A stretch of DNA of 50,902 bases from Thermoleophilia bacterium UBA2241 (GCA_002347645.1 DDYF01000028.1:1-50902), one strand, 5' to 3'; positions 18,064 to 27,302 are shown, counted from the first letter of the stretch. Numbers and translations are program-made. The notes: generated from the letters alone by a model not told the origin.

Positions 18064-18378
18064 GTGGACCCTGTCTCTCAGGACGACTTCGACGCCGTTG
18101 TGGTCACCGCGGCGGGCAAGGTCCTGGTCGACTTCTGGGCCGAGTGGTGCGGCCCCTGCCGCATGGTCGGCCCCGTCCTCGACGAGATGGACGGCGACTA
18201 CCCCGACGTGACGTTCGTCAAGCTCAACGTCGACGAGGCGCCGGCCGTGGCGCAGAAGTACGGCGTCATGAACATCCCGAGCGTCCTCGCCTTCGAGGGC
18301 GGCGAGGTCAAGCGGCGGGTGGTCGGCGCCATGCCCAAGGCCAAGCTCGTGGCCGAGCTGGGCGACTTTCTGGACTGA
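18064..18378 (+). CDS. trxA: Thioredoxin
   Basis: A 104-residue thioredoxin with the classical WCGPC active site (Cys29/Cys32), the DFWAEW strand before it and the cis-proline in MNIPSV. It passes electrons from TrxB to ribonucleotide reductase and other disulfide targets. The GTG start at 18064 follows AGAGGAG at good spacing. It is the second gene of the trxB-trxA operon and converges on the methyltransferase with only 9 bases between stops. Confidence 0.95.
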   Translation: MDPVSQDDFDAVVVTAAGKVLVDFWAEWCGPCRMVGPVLDEMDGDYPDVTFVKLNVDEAPAVAQKYGVMNIPSVLAFEGGEVKRRVVGAMPKAKLVAELGDFLD

Positions 18379-18387
18379 GCGCCGCCC

Positions 18388-19083
18388 TCAGCGTTCGAGG
18401 CGCAGGGCCAGCGCGTCGTAGCTGAACGACACGAGGTCGTCGGCGAAGGCCAGGTCCAAGCGCTCCTGCACGGCGGGGCCCATCTCGGCGAGCCGGCGTC
18501 GCACGAGCTCCGCCCGCTGCGCCGGCACGGCCGCCGACTGCAGCCAGTACCCGAGGTCCACCGTCCGGCGCTCGGTGCGCCGCTCGGCGACCCTGAGGCC
18601 GGCCTCGGCGGCGAAGGCCGCGAGCCGCTCGGCCGTCACGTAGCGCCCGTGACGCGGCTCGCGCAGCCTCGCCAGCTCGTTGAAGGCCGCGTCGGTCACC
18701 TCGTCGACGACCCCGTCGATCGCGGCGATCCTGCCGCCGGGGCTCGTCACCCGGGCCATCTCGAGCAGCGCCGCCGTGGGATCGAGCAGGCGATGCAGGG
18801 CGTCCTTGCACACGACGAGGCTGAAGGCGCCGTCCGGGTAGGGGAGGACGGCGAGGTCGACGTGACGGAAGGTCACGGTCTCGAGACCGAGCTCGGCGGC
18901 GAGGCGCCGCCCCTCGTCGAGCGCGTCGAGGCGGTCGTCGACGGCCTCGACCTGGCGCACGCCGGCGGCGAGGGCGAGCGCGGCCATCCCGACACCGCAG
19001 GCGTAGTCGAGGGCGGTGTCGTGGCGCGAGGGCCGCGCCGTCTCGAGCAGCACGTCGGTGGATGCGTCGCGGAAGCCGTCCAA
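18388..19083 (-). CDS. Class I SAM-dependent methyltransferase
   Basis: A 231-residue Rossmann methyltransferase. Motif I is LDYACGVGMAALALAAG near residues 25-41. An acidic motif II follows (VEAVDD), then DLAVLPYPDGAFSLVVC at the post-I/motif IV region and LLEMARVTSPGG. This is the methyltransferase type 11 (UbiE-like) pattern. The substrate is unknown. The start is TTG 19083 behind GGGAGGGAG; no ATG is available nearby. It is 81 bases downstream of ileS on the same strand and may be cotranscribed. Confidence 0.85.
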   Translation of the reverse strand: MDGFRDASTDVLLETARPSRHDTALDYACGVGMAALALAAGVRQVEAVDDRLDALDEGRRLAAELGLETVTFRHVDLAVLPYPDGAFSLVVCKDALHRLLDPTAALLEMARVTSPGGRIAAIDGVVDEVTDAAFNELARLREPRHGRYVTAERLAAFAAEAGLRVAERRTERRTVDLGYWLQSAAVPAQRAELVRRRLAEMGPAVQERLDLAFADDLVSFSYDALALRLER

Positions 19084-19164
19084 GCTCCCTCCCTTCGGGT
19101 CACAAGAAGGTTGTCGGCCGCATCGCCCGCGACTTGAGGGCGGACGGCGGTGCCGCGTCGCCGC

Positions 19165-22100
19165 TCAGCCGTACGGCGTCGTGAAGATCGTCCCCGTCGC
19201 CGACAGCCCGATGCCCACCTCGCGTCCCTCGACCTTGGCGGTCTCGGTGTGCGCGCCGGCGGGAGCGGCGGCGGCCCCCCCGCAGGCGAGGCCGCTGGCC
19301 AGCGTCTCGGCCTTTACGTAGGCCTCGTGACGGGCCAGGACGGCAGCGAGGTCGTCGGGCAGCGCCAGCGCGAGGTCGATCGTGTCTTCGATGCGCAGGC
19401 CGGCGTTCTTGCGCGCGAGCTGGACGGCGTGCACGAGCTCGCGCACCAGTCCCTCCTCGCGCAGGGCGTCGTCGAGCGCCGTCTTGAGCGCGACCACACG
19501 GGCGCCGTCGCCCTCGACCTGGTAGCCGTCGGGCGAGCCCGTCTCGACGAGGAGGTCGTCCTCGGCGAGCCTGAGCTCGGTGCCGTCGGCCAACGTGAGG
19601 TCGGCGGCGCCGGCGGCGCGCAGCGCCGCGACCAGCGCCGCCGCGTCGGCCGCGGCCAGCGCCTCGCGGACCTGGCCGAGCTGCTTGCCCAGGCGCGGGC
19701 CGAGAACGGGCAGGTTCGGCTTGACCACGTACGCGACGAGCTCGCCGCCGTCGCCCACGAAGCGCAGCTCCTTGGCGTTGAGCTCGTCGAGCACCACGTC
19801 GCGCAGCCTCTCGACGGCGGCGCGCTCCGCTTCGGGGAGGGCGACGACGACCTCCGCCAGCGGCTGGCGCGTCTTCACCGCCGCCGCGTTGCGCGCCGCC
19901 CGGCCCATCTCGACGACGCGCCGCGCCGCCGCCATGTCGAACCCGACGCCGGCGTCGGCGGCGCCCTCGCCCTCCGTCTGCGCGGCGGGCACCGGCCACG
20001 CGCACAGGTGCACGCTCTCGGGCGCCGCCGCGTCGACCGAGCGCACCAGGTTCTGGTACATCTCCTCGGCGACGAACGGCGTGAAGGGCGCGAGCAGCTT
20101 GCTCAGCGTGACGAGCGCCTCGTACAGCGTCTGGTAGGCGGTCAGCTTGTCGGCGTCGCTCTCGCTCTTCCAGAAGCGCCGCCGGCTGCGCCGCACGTAC
20201 CAGTTGGAGAGGTCGTCGACGAAGTCCTGGATGGCGCGCCCCGAGTTGGTCGCGTCGTACTCCTCGAGCCCGTCGGTGACCGTGCGCACGAGCCGGTCGA
20301 GCTCGCCCAGCAGCCAGCGGTCGAGCAGCGGGCGCTCGGCGAGCGGCACCGGCTCTTCCGCCGGGTCGAACCCGTCGATGTTCGCGTACACGGTGAAGAA
20401 GCTGTAGGTGTTCCACAGCGTGAGCAGGAACTTGCGCACCACCTCGTCGACCATGTCGGCGCTGAAGCGGCGCGGGAACCACGGCGACGAGACGGTGAAC
20501 ATGTACCAGCGGAAGGCGTCGGCGCCCTGCTTGTCCAGGATCTCATCGGGATGCACGACGTTGCCCTTGCTCTTGCTCATCTTCTGCGCGTCGGCGTCGA
20601 GGATGTGCCCCAGACAGAGGCAGCGCTTGTACGAGCTGCGCCCTTCGACGAGCGTGGCGACGGCGAGCAGGCTGTAGAACCAGCCGCGCGTCTGGTCGAT
20701 GGCCTCGGCGATGAAGTCGGCCGGGAAGCGCTCGCGGAAGTGCTCCTCGTTCTCGAACGGGTAGTGCCACTGCGCGAACGGCATGGAGCCCGAGTCGAAC
20801 CAGGCGTCGATGACCTCGTCGACGCGGCGCATCTCGCCGCCGCACGCGGGGCAGCGCAAGGCGATCTCGTCGACGTACGGCCGGTGAAGCTCGAGGTCCT
20901 CCGGCACCGGCCCGGCCGCCATCTCGCGCAGCTCGGCGATGGAGCCGACGCAGTGCGTGTGTCCTTCGGCGCAGCGCCAGATCGGCAGCGGCGTGCCCCA
21001 GTAGCGGTCGCGCGAGAGTGCCCAGTCGACGTTGTTCGCCAGCCACTCGCCGAAGCGCCCGGTCTTGATGTGCTCCGGGTGCCAGACGACGTCGGCGTTG
21101 GCGGCCAGGAGCTGGTCCTTGATCTCGGTGGTGCGGATGTACCACGTGGCCTTGCTGTAGTAGAGCAGCGGCGTGTCGCAGCGCCAGCAGAAGGGGTAGC
21201 TGTGCTCGTAGGCCTCGACGCCGAGCAGCAGGCCGCGCTCCTTGAGCTCGGCCGTGATCTCGGCGTCGGCGTCCTTGACGAAGCGTCCCGCCCACGGCGC
21301 GACCTCGGCCACGAAGCGGCCCTCCGTGTCCACAGCGTTGACGACCGGGAGGTCGTTCTCGAGGCCGACGCGCATGTCCTCTTCGCCAAAGGCGGGAGCG
21401 ATGTGCACGATGCCGGTGCCGTCCGTCGTGGTGACGAAGTCGCCGCCGATGACGAAGTGGGCGCGCTTCTCGGCGGGCACGAAGTCGTACGGCGCCTCGT
21501 AGTCGAGCCCGAGCAGCTCGGCGCCCGCGAACTCGCGCTCGACCACGGCCTTCTTGCCGAGCACCTTCTCGACAAGGTCGCGGGCCAGGACGAAGCGCTC
21601 GCCGCGGCTCTCGACGAGGGCGTAGGTCACGTCGGGGTGGACCGCGGCGGCGACGTTGCTGATGAGGGTCCAGGGGGTCGTCGTCCAGACGACGAGCGCG
21701 ACGGGCACCCCGGGGGCGCCGGTGAGCCTCTCGGCCGCCGGCGCCGTCAGCCTGAAGCGCAGGTAGACCGAGTCTTCGGTGACGTCCTTGTAGCCCTGGG
21801 CCATCTCGTGGCTCGAGATCGCCGTGCCGCAGCGCGGGCAGTAGGGCACGACCTTGAAGCCCTGGTACAGCAGCCCCTTGTCGTAGATGCGCCGCAGCAG
21901 CCACCAGACGGTCTCGATGTAGTCGTTCGTGAACGTGTAGTACGCGTCCGAGAGGTCGACCCAGAAGCCGATGCGCTCGGTGAACCGCTCCCAGTCCTCG
22001 AGGTAGGCGAGCACGCTCTCGCGGCAGAGGCGGTTGAACTCGGCGATGCCGTACTCCTCGATCTGCTTCTTGCCGTCGATGCCGAGGCGTCGCTCGACCT

Positions 22101-22404
22101 CGAGCTCCACGGGCAGGCCGTGCGTGTCCCAGCCCGCCTTGCGCGGCACACGGTAACCGCGCATGGTCTTGTAGCGCGGGAAGAGATCTTTGAAGATGCG
22201 CGAGATGACGTGGTGCGAGCCCGGCTTGCCGTTGGCCGTCGGCGGCCCTTCGTAGAAGACGAAGACGGGAGCGTCGTCGCCGGCGGCGGCGAGGCTCTTG
22301 GCGAAGATGCCGGCCTCCTTCCAGTAGGCGAGGATGCGTTCGTCCATGGCCGGGAAGTCGGCGCGCGCGGAGACCTCGCGGAACCGGGGCTGCCTGTCGT
22401 TCAC
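19165..22404 (-). CDS. ileS: Isoleucyl-tRNA synthetase (long, type 2)
   Basis: Charges tRNA-Ile. It has 1079 residues, longer than the 930 or so of E. coli IleS and like the mycobacterial/eukaryotic-type enzymes that are often less sensitive to mupirocin. The HIGH-type motif appears as PGSHHVISR near residue 60. The class I second signature KMSKSKGN is at about 607. The editing domain (CP1) lies between, with TTPWTLISNVAAAVHP. The tRNA-binding C-terminus has DLSNWYVRRSRRRFWKSE. The short leader (about 65 bases to the divergent gene) leaves no room for a T-box. A TAGAAT (complement of 22441-22446) may be its -10. Confidence 0.95.
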   Translation of the reverse strand: MNDRQPRFREVSARADFPAMDERILAYWKEAGIFAKSLAAAGDDAPVFVFYEGPPTANGKPGSHHVISRIFKDLFPRYKTMRGYRVPRKAGWDTHGLPVELEVERRLGIDGKKQIEEYGIAEFNRLCRESVLAYLEDWERFTERIGFWVDLSDAYYTFTNDYIETVWWLLRRIYDKGLLYQGFKVVPYCPRCGTAISSHEMAQGYKDVTEDSVYLRFRLTAPAAERLTGAPGVPVALVVWTTTPWTLISNVAAAVHPDVTYALVESRGERFVLARDLVEKVLGKKAVVEREFAGAELLGLDYEAPYDFVPAEKRAHFVIGGDFVTTTDGTGIVHIAPAFGEEDMRVGLENDLPVVNAVDTEGRFVAEVAPWAGRFVKDADAEITAELKERGLLLGVEAYEHSYPFCWRCDTPLLYYSKATWYIRTTEIKDQLLAANADVVWHPEHIKTGRFGEWLANNVDWALSRDRYWGTPLPIWRCAEGHTHCVGSIAELREMAAGPVPEDLELHRPYVDEIALRCPACGGEMRRVDEVIDAWFDSGSMPFAQWHYPFENEEHFRERFPADFIAEAIDQTRGWFYSLLAVATLVEGRSSYKRCLCLGHILDADAQKMSKSKGNVVHPDEILDKQGADAFRWYMFTVSSPWFPRRFSADMVDEVVRKFLLTLWNTYSFFTVYANIDGFDPAEEPVPLAERPLLDRWLLGELDRLVRTVTDGLEEYDATNSGRAIQDFVDDLSNWYVRRSRRRFWKSESDADKLTAYQTLYEALVTLSKLLAPFTPFVAEEMYQNLVRSVDAAAPESVHLCAWPVPAAQTEGEGAADAGVGFDMAAARRVVEMGRAARNAAAVKTRQPLAEVVVALPEAERAAVERLRDVVLDELNAKELRFVGDGGELVAYVVKPNLPVLGPRLGKQLGQVREALAAADAAALVAALRAAGAADLTLADGTELRLAEDDLLVETGSPDGYQVEGDGARVVALKTALDDALREEGLVRELVHAVQLARKNAGLRIEDTIDLALALPDDLAAVLARHEAYVKAETLASGLACGGAAAAPAGAHTETAKVEGREVGIGLSATGTIFTTPYG

Positions 22405-22455
22405 GTGACTCGCTTTCGGGTGGGCTGGGGCGGGGAGCAGATTCTACCAGACCGA

Positions 22456-22469
22456 TATACACTCGCCGC
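22456..22469 (+). promoter_or_regulatory. -10 element implying a leaderless HAD gene
   Basis: TATACA at 22456-22461 ends 8 bases before the ATG of the HAD phosphatase gene, and no Shine-Dalgarno is present. The same 8-base geometry occurs at trxB and at the acyltransferase at 27303. It supports the long N-terminus chosen for the HAD protein. Confidence 0.45.
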
Positions 22470-23270
22470 ATGACCGCCGACGCACGCCCGCCAGCGGCGC
22501 CCCACCGAGCCCCCTGCCGCGCAGTGTCGCACCGCGTCCCGCCCGCCGCCCCGCAGGGCTCCCCGCCACTCGGGCGCTTCCTCGCCTTTCTCGATTACGA
22601 CGGCACCGCGACGACACGCGAGTGCAACGAGGTCGTCCTGCAGACCCTCGTGGGCGACACCTGGCGGCCGTTCGAGGACGAGGTCCGCGCGGGGCGCATG
22701 GGGCACGCCGAGTGCTTCGACCGGCAGATCGGCCTGGTCACGGCGCCGCGGGCGGAGCTGCTCGGCGCCATGGCCGCCTGTGCCGCGCCGGCGCCCGGCC
22801 TCGGAGAGTTCCTGGCGGCGGTGCACGCCGGCGGCGGCCGCACGGTCGTCGTGAGCGCGGGCTTCCGCGAGGTCATCGGGGCCGTCTGGCTACGCCACGG
22901 GCTGCCGGCCGTCGAGCTCGTCGCAAGCGAGCTCGTGGGACGGGAGCCCGACAGCGACTGCGGCGACCGCATGGGCGGCCCCCAAAGGAACGCAGGGCCG
23001 CCCTACCGCGTCGCCTACAGCCCACGCCTCGGGGACTGCCCGCGGTGCGGGCCGGGCAGCTGCAAGGCGGCGGTGCTGCGCGCGCTGCGCCGCGCGGGCG
23101 ACACGGTCTGGGTCTTTGGCGACGGGGCCAGCGACCTGTGTCCCGCGCGCGAGGCCGACCTCGTGTTCGCGCGCGGCCACCTCGCCGAGCTCTGCGCCGC
23201 CGAAGGGCTGCCGTGGCGCCCGCTCGACTTCGTCGCCGCCCTCGCGAACCTCGACGAGGTGGCGGCATGA
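22470..23270 (+). CDS. HAD-superfamily phosphatase (MtnX/SerB-like, subfamily IB)
   Basis: A 266-residue hydrolase. HAD motif I is LDYDGTAT (nucleophile Asp42), motif II VVSAGF, and motif IV GDGASD. The insertion between motifs resembles the IB cap of phosphoserine phosphatase and MtnX. An unusual cysteine cluster, DCPRCGPGSCK, lies before the motif III lysine and could bind metal. The first 35 residues are Pro/Ala-rich and absent from the family. I keep this start because a -10 sits 8 bases upstream. The stop overlaps the GtrA-like gene by 4 bases (ATGA). With a flippase and a mannosyltransferase-like partner downstream, a role in lipid-linked sugar metabolism is possible but unproven. Confidence 0.8.
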   Translation: MTADARPPAAPHRAPCRAVSHRVPPAAPQGSPPLGRFLAFLDYDGTATTRECNEVVLQTLVGDTWRPFEDEVRAGRMGHAECFDRQIGLVTAPRAELLGAMAACAAPAPGLGEFLAAVHAGGGRTVVVSAGFREVIGAVWLRHGLPAVELVASELVGREPDSDCGDRMGGPQRNAGPPYRVAYSPRLGDCPRCGPGSCKAAVLRALRRAGDTVWVFGDGASDLCPAREADLVFARGHLAELCAAEGLPWRPLDFVAALANLDEVAA

Positions 23271-23716
23271 GCACCCCGATGGTCGACCGCGAGCGCGTCG
23301 CGCGCAACGCCCGGCAGTTCACGAAGTTCGCCATCGTGGGCGGCAGCGGGGTGTTCGTCAACCTCGCGGTGTTCAACGCGACGCTGATCGCCTGGCATCT
23401 CGCGACCGGCCGCCCCTTGTCGAACCTGGGCCTCACCGCCGACTACGTCGCCAACGGGCTCGGGTTCGTCGTCAGCGTCGTGAGCAACTACTACCTGAAC
23501 CGGCGCTGGACCTTCCGCTCCACGGGTCGTATCGCGACCGAGTTCTCCAAGTTCCTCACCGTCAGTTTCGTCGCCTATGGCGTGAACCTCGGCATCTTCA
23601 CCATCGCGCACACGGTGTTCGACCTGCGCGGCAACCTCAGCCAGCTCATCGCGATCGCCTGCGTCATGCCGGTGAACTACGTCGCCAACAAGCTGTGGAG
23701 CTTCCGCCAGACGTGA
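23267..23716 (+). CDS. GtrA-like membrane protein (putative polyprenyl-sugar flippase)
   Basis: A 149-residue protein of the GtrA/DPMS family with four membrane spans, beginning FTKFAIVGGSGVFVNLAVFN, a hallmark of the family, and ending in NYVANKLWSFRQT. GtrA proteins are thought to move undecaprenyl-phosphate-sugar across the membrane. It is coupled at both ends: its ATG overlaps the HAD stop by 4 bases, and its stop overlaps the GTG of the GT87-like gene by 4 bases. Confidence 0.88.
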   Translation: MSTPMVDRERVARNARQFTKFAIVGGSGVFVNLAVFNATLIAWHLATGRPLSNLGLTADYVANGLGFVVSVVSNYYLNRRWTFRSTGRIATEFSKFLTVSFVAYGVNLGIFTIAHTVFDLRGNLSQLIAIACVMPVNYVANKLWSFRQT

Positions 23717-25041
23717 GCGGCGAGCGCAACGCCGCCGCAGACGCACCGCGCCCGCCGGCCGAGCCGCTCGCGCGGCCGCCAGCCCAGCAACTGCCGGGAC
23801 CGCCGGCGCGGCCGCTCGCCCGACCGCCGCGTTCAGGCGGGCAGCCCGTGCGCCCCCTCCTCGTCGTCCTCGTCACGCTCGGCCTCGTCCTGCTCGTCCT
23901 GGTCCTTGTCCTGCCCAACCTGTGGTACGGCCTGCACGACGTCTCCGACATCCCCGTCTACCAGGCGTACGCCGACCAGATCGCGCAGGGCCTCAAGCCC
24001 TACCTCGACTTCGACGTGGAGTACCCCCCGCTCGCCGTGCCGCTCTTCCGGCTGCCGGGCGCGGGCATCCCCATCGAGACCTTCATGCGCCGCTTCAGCA
24101 TCGAGATGGGGGTCGCGACCATGCTCGCCGGCGTTCTCGTCGCGCTGAGCGCCTGCGCGCTGTGGCCGCGCGGGCGGCGGGCGTACCTCGCCGGGGCGCT
24201 GTACGCGCTCGCCGTCGCCCTCACCGGCGCCATCATCGTCAACCGCTACGACGTGGCCGTCGCCCTCGTCGTCGCGGCCTTTCTGCTCTGTCTCGTACGC
24301 CGCTGGCACACGGCGGCGGCGGTCGTCCTCGGCGTCGGCTTCGCCCTCAAGATCACGCCGGCGGCGCTGCTGCCGCTGGTACTTCTTCTGGCGGGGAACC
24401 CACGCCGCTGGGTCTGGCCCATCGCCGGCTTCTCCGGCGCGGCGCTCGCCGGCTTTCTGCCCTACCTCGTCACCGCGCCGGCCGGCGTGTGGCACGTGTT
24501 CCAGTACCACCTCGAGCGCCCGCTGCAGATCGAGAGCGTGCTCGGGACGCCGATGCTGCTGGGCAAAGCGCTGGGCGCATGGTGGGTCGAGGTCGGCCAC
24601 AGCCACGGCTCACACCAGTTGGTCTCGAGCGGCGCGGGCTTTGCCGCCGGCATGTCCGGCGCGCTCACGGCCATCGCGCTCGTCGCTGCGTATCTCGTGC
24701 TGTATCGGGGCCGCGCGCACCTGCGCGCGGCCCCCGACGCCCTCCCGCTCGCCGTCCTCACGCTGCTGCTCGCGCTGATGACCTTCGGCAAGGTGCTCTC
24801 GCCGCAGTACTTCATCTGGATCCTGCCGGCGCTCTCGCTGGTCGCCGTGCGCGAGCCTTTGCTCGGGCTCCTCGGTGCCCTCGTCCTCGCGCTGACGCAG
24901 GCCGAGTTCCCCTCCCTGTACTGGAACCTCGTCGACCTGCAGGCGCCCGTGCTCCTCCTGGTGGGCGTGAGGAACCTGCTGCTCGTCGCGCTGTTCGTTG
25001 CGGCGCTGTGGCGACTACGGGCGCAGTGGGACTCGGCCTAG
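23713..25041 (+). CDS. GT87/DUF2029-like polytopic glycosyltransferase
   Basis: A 442-residue membrane protein with about ten spans. A Pro/Ala-rich cytoplasmic N-terminus (about 45 residues) precedes the first span (VLVTLGLVLLVLVLVLPNLW). The first outer loop carries the acidic signature FDVEYPPLAVP, typical of GT-C enzymes of the GT87 (polyprenol-phosphate-mannose alpha-mannosyltransferase) and PMT groups. The start GTG 23713 overlaps the GtrA-like stop (GTGA). The likely job, from family and context, is transfer of a sugar from a flipped lipid-phosphate donor to an external glycan or glycolipid. The acceptor is unknown. Confidence 0.8.
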   Translation: MSGERNAAADAPRPPAEPLARPPAQQLPGPPARPLARPPRSGGQPVRPLLVVLVTLGLVLLVLVLVLPNLWYGLHDVSDIPVYQAYADQIAQGLKPYLDFDVEYPPLAVPLFRLPGAGIPIETFMRRFSIEMGVATMLAGVLVALSACALWPRGRRAYLAGALYALAVALTGAIIVNRYDVAVALVVAAFLLCLVRRWHTAAAVVLGVGFALKITPAALLPLVLLLAGNPRRWVWPIAGFSGAALAGFLPYLVTAPAGVWHVFQYHLERPLQIESVLGTPMLLGKALGAWWVEVGHSHGSHQLVSSGAGFAAGMSGALTAIALVAAYLVLYRGRAHLRAAPDALPLAVLTLLLALMTFGKVLSPQYFIWILPALSLVAVREPLLGLLGALVLALTQAEFPSLYWNLVDLQAPVLLLVGVRNLLLVALFVAALWRLRAQWDSA

Positions 25042-25130
25042 CCGGCCGACGAACGTCAAGCGGCTCGAGCCGCGTCGCCGGACGAGAGACTAAAGACAAG
25101 CTGGGAGCCGAGTCTCGCGCGGCACGCTGC

Positions 25131-25994
25131 CTAGCCGCTTGAGGAGACTCGGTCCCGCTGCCGCTCGTAGAACTCCCTCACCACCAGAGCTACGAATCTC
25201 GCGTTGCCGACCAGGTAGCGTCTCCACATCCTCCGCGGTTCCTGGCACAAGCGGCAGACCCACTCGAGACCCGCACGTTGCATCCACATCGGGGCCCGAG
25301 TCCTGACGCCCGCGACCACATCGAACGTACCGCCGACCCCAAGGGTGAAGGGCACCCCAAGACGGTCCAGGTTCTCGGAGACCCAGTACTCCTTGCGCGG
25401 GCTGGGCATGCCCACGAAGAGGATGTCCGGATGTGCCCTTCGTACCGCATCCACCACGGCGACGTCCTCGAGGTCGAAGTAGCCGTGGTGCGTGCCGACG
25501 ATCTTCAGCCCCGGATGCAGTGCCACCACCTTGCGAGCCGCCTCTTCCGCGATCCCCGGCTTGGCGCCCAGGAGGTACACCGAGTAGGCCTCGCGCACCG
25601 CCAGGGCGAGGAGAGCGTCAAACAAGTCCGGACCGGCCACCCGGCCGGGCAGCCTCTTCCCAAGAAGCCGGGCCGCCCACACGACGGACTGGCCGTCGGC
25701 GCACACGGGCACGCATCGGGAGACGATAGCGCGGAGTCGATCGTCGTCCCGGACCCGCAACAGCGTATCTGCGTTGACGAGAAAGGCCTGCGCCGGCTTG
25801 CCGGCCCGGATAAGGCCGTCGACAAGCGCGACAGTCTGCTCGAACGTCAGCGCATCGATGACGCAATCGAGGACGCTGGTGCAGCACCGAGGGTCCGCCT
25901 CCGCAGACGCTCCCCCTCGCGCTTGCTCTGCTGCGCCACGAGCGGGGCTATCCGAATCGCCGGATGCCGAGGTCGTGACCCGCCGCACGGTCAT
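25131..25994 (-). CDS. WecG/TagA/CpsF family glycosyltransferase (GT26)
   Basis: A 287-residue transferase of the GT26 family, which adds the second sugar (often ManNAcA, ManNAc or Glc) to an undecaprenyl-PP-linked primer at the membrane surface. The visible pattern is FLVNADTLLRVRDDD, CADGQSVVWAARLLGKRLPG and the family core FVGMPSPRKEYWVSENLDRL. About 35 residues before the domain are variable. Its ATG overlaps the stop of the upstream GT4 gene by 4 bases. A GT26 enzyme at this end of the locus suggests that the polymer is built on a lipid-PP carrier. No WecA/WbaP-type initiating transferase lies in the window. Confidence 0.9.
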   Translation of the reverse strand: MTVRRVTTSASGDSDSPARGAAEQARGGASAEADPRCCTSVLDCVIDALTFEQTVALVDGLIRAGKPAQAFLVNADTLLRVRDDDRLRAIVSRCVPVCADGQSVVWAARLLGKRLPGRVAGPDLFDALLALAVREAYSVYLLGAKPGIAEEAARKVVALHPGLKIVGTHHGYFDLEDVAVVDAVRRAHPDILFVGMPSPRKEYWVSENLDRLGVPFTLGVGGTFDVVAGVRTRAPMWMQRAGLEWVCRLCQEPRRMWRRYLVGNARFVALVVREFYERQRDRVSSSG

Positions 25995-27142
25995 GCGCGC
26001 ACCCCTTCATCCACAACGACGCTGCGCAGTATCTCAGCATAGCGCGCGACGACCGCCTCGGGGGCGAACTCGGCCACCTTGCGCACGTTAGCTTCACCCA
26101 TCCTCAGGCGAAGTGCATCGTCATCCAGCAACTCCAGCAGCCGCCGGGCCAAGGTCTCGACGTCGCGCGGCGGGACGAAAAGAGCGTTCACACCCTCGAC
26201 GAGGTGGTCGGCACACCCGCGGATCGGCGTTGTCACGACGGGCAGCCCGTATCCCATCGCCTCCATCACGGTCAGGGGAAAGCCTTCTCGATAGGAGGGC
26301 AGCACGAAGACGTCGGCGGATCGATAGGCGTGGTCGAGCGCGTCGCCGGTCAGATAGCCGACAAGTTGCACGTCCTGCGAGAGTCCCATCACCGCCACGC
26401 GACGAGCCACTTCGCCCCCGACCGGGCCGACGCCCGCGATCGTCAGACTGCAGTCACGAGAACGACGCACGACCGCGAAGGCATCGAGCAGCTCGAAGAT
26501 GCCCTTGTCGGGAACCAAGCGGCCGATGAAGAGCACGGTCTGGCGTCGCGTCCCGGCGCTCTCGCGCGACGCAGCCAGCTGCTCGAAACCCACGCCGGGC
26601 ACGGGCAGGAGCGGGTTCAAGACCAGCTCAAATCGCGCCCGAGGGCACTTGAGACGCCACGTCTCGAGTTCCTCTCTAGAAAGGACAAGGACGGCAGCCA
26701 CGCGTTCCATGAGCCAGCTCGATAAGACCGTGAACGTGCCTTGGCCGGGCTGCCCAAGCTTGGCGCATTCACTGCCGTGCAGGTGGAGCACGACGGGCGG
26801 CCCGGTGCGGCTGACGCTCGCGGCGAGCGGTATGTCGCGCAACAGCGCCGGCCAGTTGTGAGTGGTCGCGACATAGACCACATCTGGTCTCCACCCGCGC
26901 ATGCACGTGTGAGCGCGTCCCAAGTCGGCCAGCCGTCCGAGCACTTTGCGCACGACGCCTTCGCGGTCGGCACGGTGTGCGCTCCAGCCTTCGACGTGCA
27001 CCTCGCATCCGCAGCGGCGCAGACCGGCCACCATGAGCGGGGCCAGTTTGGGCAACGGCCCACCCGTGGCAGGGTAAGCGGTCAGGAACAGGACCCGGAG
27101 TCGGCCGTTCCGGGCCCCTGGCCTCACAGGCACGTCATGCAT
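25991..27142 (-). CDS. Glycosyltransferase family 4
   Basis: A 383-residue GT-B enzyme. The C-terminal nucleotide-sugar domain shows VLFIGRLVPDKGIFELLDAF, SDVFVLPSYREGFPLTVMEAMGYG-type sequence (SADVFVLPSYREGFP) and the retaining-GT4 EX7E region. The N-terminal acceptor domain contains VVLHLHGSECAKLG. The start is ATG 27142. A TTGCTG/CATACT pair 18 bases apart ends six bases upstream, so this mRNA may also be leaderless. Overlap with the GT26 gene shows they are expressed together. The donor sugar is not predictable. Confidence 0.9.
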   Translation of the reverse strand: MHDVPVRPGARNGRLRVLFLTAYPATGGPLPKLAPLMVAGLRRCGCEVHVEGWSAHRADREGVVRKVLGRLADLGRAHTCMRGWRPDVVYVATTHNWPALLRDIPLAASVSRTGPPVVLHLHGSECAKLGQPGQGTFTVLSSWLMERVAAVLVLSREELETWRLKCPRARFELVLNPLLPVPGVGFEQLAASRESAGTRRQTVLFIGRLVPDKGIFELLDAFAVVRRSRDCSLTIAGVGPVGGEVARRVAVMGLSQDVQLVGYLTGDALDHAYRSADVFVLPSYREGFPLTVMEAMGYGLPVVTTPIRGCADHLVEGVNALFVPPRDVETLARRLLELLDDDALRLRMGEANVRKVAEFAPEAVVARYAEILRSVVVDEGVRA

Positions 27143-27148
27143 ACCCTG

Positions 27149-27178
27149 AGTATGGCCTCACGCGGTCCTGGCCAGCAA
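27149..27178 (-). promoter_or_regulatory. Promoter of the GT4-GT26 operon
   Basis: On the complement strand TTGCTG (of 27173-27178) and CATACT (of 27149-27154) have an 18-base spacer, and the ATG follows six bases after the -10. It faces away from the acyltransferase promoter, so 27143-27302 is a divergent control region. Confidence 0.4.
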
Positions 27179-27266
27179 CTCCATCTCGCCGACCTGTGTT
27201 CCTACCGTGCCTTGCACTCGTCAATCGGTCTGATCTCGAAGAAGCGCTTCCGTCGCCGAGGCCTGC

Positions 27267-27294
27267 TTGAGCCGAGTCACGGCGCGTGTATCAT
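27267..27294 (+). promoter_or_regulatory. Promoter of the hexapeptide acyltransferase gene
   Basis: TTGAGC at 27267-27272 and TATCAT at 27289-27294 are 16 bases apart. The ATG at 27303 follows exactly 8 bases after the -10 and has no Shine-Dalgarno, as at trxB and the HAD gene. This predicts a leaderless mRNA. Confidence 0.5.
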
Positions 27295-27302
27295 TCCTGA
27301 GC

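Noticed and set aside
22405..22469. T-box leader for ileS
   Set aside because: Only 65 bases separate ileS from the divergent gene, too short for a T-box, and no T-box sequence was seen.
19150..22473. 1107-codon frame on the + strand opposite ileS
   Set aside because: Antisense shadow. ileS on the complement strand has intact class I synthetase motifs.
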